Under the pieces are notes generated by a model, which was not told the DNA's origin, did no database searches, and saw only the letters and a list, made by a program, of their open reading frames with translations. The position numbers were made by a program, and so were the translations under genes. This document shows positions 36,801 to 48,800 of a DNA stretch of 64,000 bases, in pieces. How positions within the stretch are numbered: the stretch's first letter is position 1; the number at the start of each line of letters is the position of its first letter. Source of the DNA: Eutreptiella sp. 'Long Island Sound 2002' (taxonomy: Eukaryota; Euglenozoa; Euglenophyceae; Eutreptiales; Eutreptiaceae); assembly GCA_964036045.1 (NCBI GenBank), contig OZ038378.1, positions 21,894,941 through 21,958,940 on the forward strand, read 5' to 3'.

Positions 36801-39800
36801 CAACAAAGCAACAAGACTTTTGACAGGCTGTCAGAGTTCAGAACATGCCCCCGAAGGACCTCCTGTCATCCGTGTGTCATGCACGTGCTGCAAGAAAAGG
36901 GACTGTGCAATAATGCAAAGAAGATACACACATTACTGCGGAGCCATGGCGCCGTTCATGTACAATTTATTTTCAAGAGGGTTTCCTCGTGGAAGATTAC
37001 AATTCTCTGCCTCTGGGGTACCAACTTGCATTGGGGCAAACACAATTAGGAAATGTGCAAGTGGACATGGGCCTAGGGGGGAGTTCCTCACTAGGCTTCG
37101 GGCGAGGGCGCACCACCACCCGCACAAGTCGGCATGGTTCGAAAACAAGAAGGGGGGTGCAGTCTAGGCTACTCAACATCCTCCACAACAAAGGGGCCCG
37201 CTGTAAGGACTTCGGATGGCATAGCTTCAGGAGGTTTGGAGCGGCCTAGCTCCGGAAACTCGGGCCTGTCTTCCGCAGCCCGTGGCTGGAGGCGGGTGGT
37301 GGCCCGACCTGTCCCCTGTGTGTGTTCTGTTTGCTGCGTTGGGCATTGTAGGTGTTCCGGATGGGGGCCCTTAGACACTGTCTACCCCTCCTGAGGTGCA
37401 TCCGGCCTTTGCCTGGGGTTCTTTGGACGGGGACGGGGACCCGGGACGAAAAAGGGAGAGCGGAAACAACCCCCCTCCCCGCACGGAAACTTGTTGAGAA
37501 AACAGGCCTCAAGCAAAGGCACTCAGGCACAGCACGCCAAAAGTGTCCTCATTGGTGGTCCCATAGGTCTGCGGCATCAGTGTGAGACACAGCTGTGTCC
37601 TCAGAACACCACTTCTATTCCCCATAGTTCTGTTCCCTCACAGGGACAGCCTGCCTCCCTGAAAGCTCGTACAAACCGCAATTGTAGTACTTCCTCTGTC
37701 ATGCTTGGCACAACCATGTTCTCTCCCCCTCTCCCCCTCCTCCCCCTCCCCTTTCCCCAAATGAAGGCTGCTTGTAACAAAACATACACACGCATTAGCA
37801 CACAAAGCTGCAAAGGAAGCTGGTCAGTGGACAAACAAAGCGCATTGGCGCCTTTCTGGTAGGAGAAGGGATGCAGATAGTGCCCGGTGTTCCTTTATGG
37901 GGTCATTCACAGACTGTTGTGGGTCAGCGGCGATATGTGCCGCATGCAGTACTCACGTACGCACAACATCCGCTCTGACACATATTTCAGAAAATCCCCC
38001 GCATTAACCGAAAACTGTCCCACTCTCACCGACGATCGATCCAAAATACATCCGTGGCTTGGGACAAGCATCAATTCATTTCGGCAAACCCAAACCAGTC
38101 TGTACACCCGGAAGTACCATCCAGATCACTTGCTCAGCCTTACAGCAGACGCCGCCACAATCAAATCCAAAGGGGACAGGGCAGGCATCGCGCTTCTCCC
38201 ATAGCGCTGAACCCGCCCTCGTACCTTGCGGCCCCGGAATCTTTCGTCTTCCTCCCACTCCGCCGTTGACTTGCGGTTCATGTCGGGGATGCACAGAGTG
38301 CTGCTGGGCAGCAGCCGCTCAGTTTCACATGGATACTGCGAGACCCACTGCACGTTCGCTCCATTCCCCAGGAAGTGGGGGGGCACTTTCTTGCCGTTCT
38401 CCCCACGGAATGCGAACACGCAGGGGCCCCCGTAGCGCACGGTGGCAATGTCGACATCCAGCGTCGTGCTCACGAAGCCCGGGTCGGCAATGATCAGTTC
38501 GCTCAGGAAATCCACGTAATCGGGCCGGAAGTAACCCTGCGGAAGTAGGGGAGAGTGCGCCGTGTGCGGGGGAAAAGGTGGGTGCATACGAACGCCTGAT
38601 AGCCGGGACGGGGGCCACATTGTCCTCGAGAAGCGTCTGTCAGGGTGTGCGCGTGTGGATTGACTTGAGAAATGTGTCTGACAGAGCACTGCTGGGCCAC
38701 AAACGGTGGCAGCAGACTGCTTCCCTGATCCCCATTGTCAAGGCAAGTTCGGCATGTCCGTCCGGCACACAAACAGGGTGGGCCGAATGTGCCCAAGACG
38801 GATTGTATTTCACAGAGCTATCCACCAGGAGCTTCAGCAACCGGTTCACCGAGCGGCACGTCACTTTGGCACAGACCGTTTTGCATCTGGCACCCTGCAG
38901 AGCGCCCTCGGTCAGGGGTGTGGCAAGCCAGGATAAGGGCGCCTGTACAAATTCACTGATGAGACTTGGTGTCACGCAGGGGGCATGCCCAAGCCTGAGG
39001 CTGGGCTGAAAGGTCCCTCTCCAGGGGCTGCAATGGCTAATGGCGTCGCAAGCCCATCTATCTGCTCTGCACCCACAACGCGTGTGGCCATTGTCCTGCT
39101 CATTGGAATTGAAGGGACCGATGGGCTGCTCCGTCTGTGCACATCTTTGTCGTTACATCTCCACACTCGAAATAGACGATGATGCTTTGTTCTTGTGATA
39201 CTTTCCCTGTGTTGGACCAATCTCCCCTTTGAGCTTGGGCCCAAGCCCACTCCTCAGGGAGCTGGTGCTCCAGGAACCCTCCGTTGCTTCCTCCAGTGCA
39301 ACCTGGCGGCTTTGCCCCTGTTCCCAATCTGGTTTGTGCTCGCTTGTTTTTCCACTTCTTGTTTCTGTGCAGCATCCCCCCCCCCTCCTGGCATCCACTC
39401 CCACTGCCAACATCACACACGCCCCAACCCTGGGCAGTGAGGCTTGGAGGACACTCTCCACAAACCGATGATGTGGGTTTCGGCACAGGGCCTTTGTGAC
39501 CTCGGATCCTCAAGTGCTACCCATCAGTGGTGCGCTAGAGTTATCAGAACCTGCCCCTCCGATGATGTCTTTAAGGATGTTCTCCCACTGGTAATTGGGT
39601 GGCGATTTCATGCATCCTGCTTTTCCCTCCCTGAGCACGCGCTTGTAGTTGGGCCTAGTGAAACACTGGCTTCCCTGTTGCAACTCCTGTTGGATGTGGC
39701 TTTCAGTTGCCCCTGATCAAATCAGGCTTTGCATTGTGGATGAGGACTCTAGTGAGGTGGCAGCATCCAACCAACCACTCGAACCACCATTCGAAGAATT

Positions 39801-42800
39801 CCTTGAGGTTCTTGTGACATAAGCTGCAGTGTGCCAAGGAACAATGAGACCCTGGGTGAAATCCTTGGCACCTTGTTCCGCTCTCCAAGATTGTCCAGTA
39901 CAGTGTGTGTTGCTGTATGATCTGCTTTTGTCAACCAAGGTCATTTGGGGGTGCGGTGGGGTGCGGGGGAGCACAGTTATGTGGGTCAGAGTGGAACACT
40001 TATCACACTACGATCACCACCATCACCACCACCAAGCACCAATGACATGATGTGTAACACTTCGACCCTTATCCCCTTGGCCCTGCGTTACAAGGCCCGC
40101 ATCAGTAGTGGAGAGCACCCTCCAAACTTGACGGTCTGGGAATGACTGCTGTGCCGGCAGGGGATGGATGTGCGGGGCACAACACTGCAGTCGCGAGCAG
40201 TGATGGGTTGATCTCTCTTGAAACCAATTGGGCTGCATCAGGTGCTGGGGAGACGGTGACTGGAAGCACATAACACTGGACATCTTGCGGGCAAGTGAGT
40301 GAACCCAGAGCAATTGGCATATAAAATCTTAGCACCAATTAGCAACACCCAGTATGCAATGTATTCTTGGTGCACTGCCTCATCTCTTGTGTACACTAGA
40401 TTGCTCCCCTGTCTACTCACTTTTGTGTTCCATACAATGTCATCATTGTCATGTGCTGCCGCATAACCATGCACATAAACCGTTGGGTGTGGATTTGCAG
40501 GTGTCTTAAGTAAAGTTGTGAATGTCCATTTCACAACGCCGTGCTTAGCTGTTTCCAACTCAAAATGATCATCCAACAAGACAACCCTCCTTGATGTTGT
40601 CTTTGGCATTTCTACAACTTTTTTTCACAAATTTTCGTATTTTTGAAGGGGCCCCACCACAACAAAACCCGCAATTGTACGAAATAGGCCCCCACCCCAA
40701 CCCCACCCCTACCCCTATGCCTAATACAGATTTGTTTCTTTTTCACAAAGATATAACAAGCCGTTGATCATGCTATGTGCTACTGATTTTGTTCATTTGA
40801 CCAGTGTCATGGTGGACGGCAACAACATCTACTGAGAACTGCGGGGGGTTACCAAAGAGGATGAACAGTTGATCTGCCATCTCTTCTTGGGTGGCCGGTA
40901 TGGTTTTGGTGTGCAGTGCTGCAAACAGCACATTCTCATAGACACAGACACAACGCAACGCATCACCAACCATGTTCCCAAGCAAGGTGTGACGCCAATA
41001 GGTAGTATTAATATGTGTTCGCAAACAAACTACGGTGCAACGTTGCCGGTTATTGATATGCTTCGCTTTGTTTTCACACATTTCCTTCTATCTGTAACAT
41101 ACTGCAAGTCCCACCCTTTGAACATGCCAACACCGTATATCGGCAACAACAAGAAGATAACCGTGCACTTGATGGGCGATAATAATAATGCTGATGGTGT
41201 GTACAGCAGCCCATGTAAGGAAGAATGCATGCATGTATACCACACATATGGTGGCGCTAACTGTTTGTTTCTACACACACACTAAACCCGCCCCAAACAA
41301 ATATGAATCCATTGCCATGGCAAGCCAATTTATACTTCAAGGAGACCAACCTCCTGCCATAATACTTATGAATATATGGTTCAAAAAACGCATGTCGAAT
41401 CACACCGTTTGTATTATCCAATATGACTCCAAAAACCAGATCGTCATTCCCATCTTACCATGCCAATATCACGGCGCTCAATCGGATTTGTGGTTGCGTC
41501 ACATGTTCAGATGGAAAGATTTGAAGAATACATATCCATCGTTGAAAGCAGTTTGCCTGCTACTACTCAGTAATCCGCGAGGCGTGTGACCCCCATGTTC
41601 TAATCCTCTCATCTCAGGATTGGATTTCATTGAGATCCATGGAGCCAAGAATTATCCATTCCTAAACAGCTCCTGCGGCTGCCTTTGCTTTTGCTCGAAA
41701 TTAGTCTTGATATGGATGCATTTGTATGCACCTCTAAGGCAACAGCCCACAGTAAGCTCACAAATGTATACGAGGCACCAAGACACCGCTTCGTTCCCGT
41801 CAAACGGGGACTGAACCTAATGCAGTGGATACCAAACATCGTGCAATCATTATGGACTGACAAATGGTATGTGTGCCTGTAGGAGATGGAGTGCTTCTGC
41901 ACATAGGCAAAGGCCACCTTACAGATGTGCACCTTGCCTTGTGCCACTACATGACCGCCGTTGCCTTTCCCGCTTGCCTTTCCGGTGCACTTGCATTTTG
42001 CAGATGGTTTTTGATCATGGTATAGGTGTCGGCTACGCAGAACGCACCACCACTGTGACATTGACAAGAGTGCCTCCATACAGTCTTGGACTTTGTAGTT
42101 TGACTCGTTGTACAAGAAAAAGTGGCTCTAATATGCAGAGTCTGGGAAAATCGTGTACCACCGTGCAAGCATCTGGATTGCAGTCTGCTCCTGAAATGTT
42201 TCCAAGAGTTCGGATCCCGTCTTAATGCCTAAGCCGTTCCACCTGAAAACATACACTGCAAAGCACGTGATACACTGGGTACATACGACACAGCTCTGTT
42301 ATGTGACATTGCAGTTGAGCTACTGATTAAAGACCAAGGCTACAACTACATTACTCCATGGCGGACAAAGGCAGTAGGGCGTGGGGTGGAGGGGAGTAGG
42401 GCTCAGCACCCTGCCTGTCCTCTGGCAACCTTCGGTAAATTCCTCTGCCTACCATGTTCGTGCGTGCAGGTGCAGGTTCTGATGTGCTCTCCAACCACCG
42501 TGGGCAGTCAGATCTTACCCTGGACCCCAGACAATCGATACCCAGAGGCGCTGCTCAAGAGAGGAGCGACCATCTGAGGGCACCCATGCCACACCAGAAT
42601 ACACAGGCCTCCTTCAGAATAAGACCCAGCTGAAATGAAATGCGCAGCGCCGCTAAGCATTGAACGTCAAAAGTTTGGAAGGTTCACTCCACAAGCTGCA
42701 ATAAGCCATCCCATGCTGTGACTGGTCTATCTTTCTTGATGTGTTTGCTCTCTGGGCCTGGACCTATAACCACGGGAAACCAAGAAAAAGGGCCCACCAA

Positions 42801-45800
42801 TTCTGAGGTGCCAGACCCCGACCCACCCAACCCACTTTCTTAGCCCACGCAAACTGCACCCTGTTTTGCGCATCAAACGCGCAGAGAAGGACTGGTTCAC
42901 AACAGTGCAAAAAAACTATTTTTTTGGATATTTGATAAACGTGTTTTTGGGCATTGTGAAATAAATTGTTTTTTAGGCATTACGCAACTCCGTGTTCCGA
43001 AATGGGACGTTTTTTATATTTTATGGTGCTCTGAGTGCGCGAGGCCTCGCGCACCCGAGATATTCGAGGTAGAGTTTACTAGGAAACCATAAAAACCGCA
43101 AGGACTGGAGGTTGTGTAAGTACACAGCTTTCACACGTTATTAAAACTCACGTTGTATTGACGAAGGAGCATTGAAAGTGTATGACGGCCAGACTTCCCA
43201 TGTTCGGTGAAACACATACACTCTACAATAAAAATAAAATACAAATTTAGGCATCCGGAGTGCGCGAGACCTCGCGCACTCTGATCACGTTATGTAATGG
43301 TTTACGGGGTGGATATGACGCGTAAGACTGCAGGTGCAGTACCATACTGACAAGCACATTTGATTTTTGCGGTGTAGGTGTGTGTAGACACAGTGTTGGT
43401 CACGTATGACATGGTACACAACATTGTCCAACGGAAACAATCAGTGCGCGAGGCCTCGCGCACTCAAACCACACAAGGAAATGAAAAAGCGGGCAGGTCA
43501 GGCTACGCCGGCATTTACATTCCCTTTCAAGGCTACCACTTGTGACTGTCGATTATACATCGGTAACCTTCGTCGTATCCGTCATGGGGGTCAGGGGAAT
43601 GATTTTCTTTTTTCCAACAGCCACTCAATGGGAGACGTGTCCAATTTTAATGGCGGCCGTAGCCTTCGCTGCCCGAAGGATAGGGTTTTTTTTTTCAACT
43701 GGGATTAAGGAAGAAAACGGAACAGGAGATTGTGGTTGGAAAAACGGTTTTCGGTTACTGGCAACGGAGCGCACGCAGACACCAAATACAAATTGCGACG
43801 GCAGCGTGCGCACTAATAATGACGACAGGAAAAGGCCAGCTGTTTTCAAACACGCTGTTTTTAAAGAACGCTGTGCAAAACGATAATTAAAATATGTGAG
43901 CAAATTCAATTTCACACAGAAATACGCAGAATGCCGCTTCGCGCCAGAAAATCAGTAACGCATCGAATGATTGCAGAAGTAAGCAAAGGAGCAGCAACAC
44001 TAAGAGAGGCATGCGTTGTAGAACAAGCATACCAAACAGATGACGACTTGTGGAACGGACTGAAACGAAACGACCTGGCGGCGCAACTGGTGTTAACATT
44101 TGCACAGCGACTCAGGTTCAACAAAAGAACGCGACACAGTTTACCAGCAGCTAAAAGGCAGGAGGACAAGCGTTGGGTGCGCATTTTGCGACAAGAGGGC
44201 TGGAACCTGTACCTGTTGATGCGTCAACGGGCAGTACCAAACAGAAAAAAACCGGGAAACACGACAAGGTACCTAACACAAACAGAAAGACGAACGAAAG
44301 TACGACTTGGGCAAGCAGACGCCTGCGCAGATACAGTGGACGAATAGGCGGCAGCAGCACTTAAAGCAACGTGGACACTGGTGCTTGCATCGTGTTGCGT
44401 GCTGTGGATCGACAACTGGTACCGGGCACAATACACGACACACCCAGACGAAAGTGACCGGTCGCAAAACTGTACTGCAATGGCAGTACTTCAACTAAAG
44501 CAGAGACCAACGTACTGGGCAGGACACCCAGCCATTGAGGACCTGGCAGCACGCATAACGACAGTCGCACGGGCTATGCAACAGCGCGAAAGGAGAATCC
44601 ACCAGACTCTGCGTGACATGGGATATGTGGATGGTTGTGTACCAGATACCGGAAATGTGAGAGCACCGTTGGATGTGTGGAGGGATACAACGACCGTGCA
44701 GGCACCGGTGTGGCGCCTGTTTGCCCTGTCGAAAGAAAAGGTCACCTGCGGTGTCGGTCTGTTAAACTTGTTGCAGTTTGCGAAGGACACAGCACAACAA
44801 ACAAACAGGGTTTTGCCGCTGTTGGTTGACGAAAACATACACTACAGGATACTAAAACTGTTGTATGGGGCAAAGAACCAACGATGGAACATGCGTGCCT
44901 AACTCCGGTACGTACCTGTAGTTTACGGTGTTTGGCACGCCTACAAGTTTGTTGTTACACCGACTTTTCGGGTGTTCTGGCCCATTCTAACTTACCTACG
45001 GAAAGGCCTGCTACGCCCGGGTTCAACCATACTATCATACCCAAAACTGATAGTTATGGAAAAAACTATTGCTGCGCTTATGCTTGCCACAACCAGGATA
45101 CTACGCCCGTTTCGTCGCAAGGCACAGGCTGCAACTGCAATCAGTGGTCGTGACACGGCGCATGCCAACAGGGCAGCAGTGGCAAACGGAGTGTTGTGTT
45201 TGTTGTCGGAATGGTGCCCGTTGTTGTTGTACCTGGGTCACCTGGTACGGGAGTGCACCTGGGCGGGGGAAAATAACAGTACGGGGTCGCGGGCCGAGGA
45301 GGTGTTGCAGTTGAGTTTGTGTCTATTGCAGAGGTTGCGACGCGGACCGTGTGACACCGTTCTGAAGTACGAACGCACCATCATGTGCACATTGCTGTAC
45401 AACAGCAAGTGGCACTAGGACCTGCCCGGTCAGGCACACTCAGAGGAGTTTGGTGAGGGGATGTTGAGCAAGCTGGTGCGCGAGGAGGCAAAAAACACCG
45501 GTTCTGTTACTGTTGAGGAGGTGGAAAACCATTACCTGTTACTACAAGTTGGTCCAGGTGGCAAACGCGTGGGTGTGCAAAACGTTCCCAAGAACCTGGT
45601 ACTTGGTCACTGCGTGCTGGATGCCCTCATTGACCAAAAGACAAACCCCACAAACCAACTGAAACGGAAACTGGATGCTGCTGTGGGGAGGAGGACAGAC
45701 ATGGATGCCGACAGACAGGAAGCAGCAACGCGCAACGTGCGCCAACGCGTGCGGTAACTGACACCCGCAGTGCGCGAGGCCTCGCGCACTAAAGGACACG

Positions 45801-48800
45801 AGAAACGGGTCTGTAATGCGATGTGAGTGCGCGAGACCTCGCGCACTGAGTAGATCGCTAAGTCCCGTGGAATTGGTCGCAGCAAAGGCGGTTGTGTAAC
45901 AGATTTGCGAAAACAAGTGGCAAAATGGCGTTTCGACTGAATTCAGAGCCCAAATGACCGTGTTTCGTGTCATGCCATCTGCCCTTTTTAGGTATTTTTT
46001 GGCACCATGAGTCAACCAGGGTCGCCAAAACGTAGACCACCAGACGCAGCGGCCGTGGAGTCATCACCAGGAACCGACCAAGGGGACACGCCGAAGAAAG
46101 GGCGCAAGAAGAAGGGGGATAAGAAGCCGATACCGGAGATGAAGCTCACAGTTGACATTCAACAGTGGCTGCGGAAGGAGAATGGAAAAGCAGTGAAGAC
46201 AAAGATTCTTGATTTGAAGATTGACAAGACCAAGGAGCGGGGACAGATCCGAGCCATCAACCACGACGACGTTGGCAAAAAAGTGGCGGGATACCAAGCG
46301 TTGCCGCCACCCGGACCGTTGCGCGTAACCGCATGGGAGGACAGTGGTATGACTCGCTTCGCATTTTTGCATAAGGTCGACAACATTTCTTCTCCCTGTT
46401 GTGCTGTGGTACATGATTTGCGTTGCAGATGGCTCGCTTTACGTTCTGAATGGGCAACACGGGACAGAAACATGCAGGGCGATTCAGGACATGCGGCTCG
46501 CAGAAGGCAAAGAACTGGAGGACTGGCAAGAATATTGCTATGTTGACATTCTCAAGTACGAAACGCCTTGGAGGATCCGGGCCAAGGTTGCAAGATTACA
46601 GCAAGCTGGCAGCCAGTCTATGACGTGGATTCCGCTGTCCGATGCGCTAGACAACATGTTGTTGTACATTGAGGACCATAAGCGGGAAAAGGAACCACAG
46701 GATTTCGAACGGTTCAAAACTGCTGTTGTCCAGGTTGCCGTCAACTCTGCGTTTCTTGCCCCCGAGCAGTTGGAAGAACCAGGGCACACAGTATGTGTTG
46801 GTGCCTCACACGGTCGCAGTGCGCAAGGTCTCGCGCATTCTATGGCACGGTTTTCCTTCGTAGGACGCGACATTCAAGCACTGGAGGGACATCACCTCCT
46901 TGGCATACTACTGCGGCCACGACGCGGTTACTGGTATGAGGAACCTCGAGGGTAAGAGCAGGAAAGAGGACGTCACAAAGAATGCCTTCAAGAAGCTGGA
47001 GGGGCTGCATCTGCCAAGTTTATTGCAGAAGGTCTGCGCGCATATGAACCTGAAGGATGCGACCATACGCAGTACCCAGGCCCACATTGACGCGTTGATT
47101 ACGGAACAATGGGTTACTTTCCACCTTGACCATCCGGACAATAAGTATTTCGTCAACCAAACCGCAGGTAGGCGTCGGTTTCGCAGCGTCAGTGCGCGAG
47201 GGCTCGTGCACTCTCCCGCCTTTTCCACATCTACACAGCTGCCGATGCGAAGATCCGAGCAGAAGTCGCAGCACTGGGCACGTCGCAACTGAAGATTGGC
47301 CTCGGAAACTGGGGTTATTGGGAAGACGCAAAAAGTTTGAAGTACCGGTCGCCGTGGCCAAAGTGGAAAACGTTGACCGGTGCACCTCTGTGGCGGACTG
47401 GGGACAAGGGAGCACCTCCGTCACCGCAGACCCTGTCCGTGCGGAAACAACTGCAAAGGAAGGCTGAGGCACCAGCATCGGCGCCGGCGACACAGACACA
47501 GTTGAGTACTGGCGAAGTGATCAATGTCTCCAAGCAGGACGACCAAGGGACCAAGTGCACTTTGACAGCATGCCGTATTGAGGATATCGAAGATACACCA
47601 CCGGCCCGTTTCCGGGACTTGCAGTACCCGTTGTGGGTTGTCAACGCTGACCTTTTCGTGGAATATGACTCTGCAGGATTCGTTCCTACGTGGTTGTTCG
47701 ATGTGATGATGTTGGGTAAGGATCTCATTTTCTATGGCGACACTGATGTGGTGTACCGTATTGGCCGAGACATTCAGAGGCTCTGGCGTATCGAGAAGGA
47801 GAATGATCCAACTACAGTGCCTTTCTATCATGCCCAGTTGCCGGTATACTCTTGGATGTCGGGTTCCGTCACAACCAACATGTATCAGTTTGACGAGCAC
47901 ACCATGTGGATTGGAACAACGAGTCGCTGGGATAAGCAGGTATATCTGCCGCTTTCGCCGTTTTTGACGCCGTTGAGTGCACGAGGCCTCGCGCACTGCT
48001 GTCTCAGTTATTCGTCTGTATTCATCGCATTTGCAGTTGCCCAACTATGTGACGTATTCCGCTGGAGATTTCGAAGAGATGCAGAACAAGAACCTCGGTG
48101 GCTTCATGCCTCTGATTCACGTGCTGTGGTACCTTGACAAGTATCTGGTAGATTGTGGGAATGCTGATGCAGTGGTTGTTGTGGATGAGACGCCGGCCAT
48201 GGCCGCAAAGATTACGATGTCGGACGGGAGGACTAAAGTGGCGTTTCTGGCTGTGTCAGCGATCAAGCAAAAGGACCTTAGCAATGCCGTTGGAGGTGCT
48301 CTGCAGCATGCCATCATCATGCGGTACATGTTGGAAGACGATCAGACGGAGCAGGGAGCGACAACTGCAACTTGGGATACTCAAGAAGAGTGGCTTCTGC
48401 GTGGCATTCCACTCTGGGTTTTGGACAGCAACCGAGGTCACGAAGGGCACCAAAAGGTGCATGCTGCTGAAGCCGCCCAAGAACAGATCGTGACTGAGGC
48501 ACCCGTTGACGAGAGTGAGTCCACTGCGCCTAAGCCTGCACCTATCCTGCCCAAGCTGAAGAAGACTGCCCAAGTTGTACCAACTCGGGGTACTGCAGCC
48601 GGAAAAGGAACCCCCTCGGGTAGCAAGAAGCAGGCAAAAGAAAAAGGAAAAGAATCGGACAAGCCGGAAGAATCAAACAATGACGATGGCGACGAGATGA
48701 TCCCGAGCAAGTACTGGAGCCACAGCGCAAGCGGAAGCGGGCGCCCGCCTCTCACTTTGATGCAAGTCCCGATGATTCGGGTAAGGACCAGCCAAAGTTG

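Noticed and set aside
43931-45757. Reading the transposon with a TAA/TAG = glutamine code
   Set aside because: The adjacent gene appears to use TAG as its stop after a complete basic tail, and host exons give no evidence of reassignment. Kept only as an alternative.
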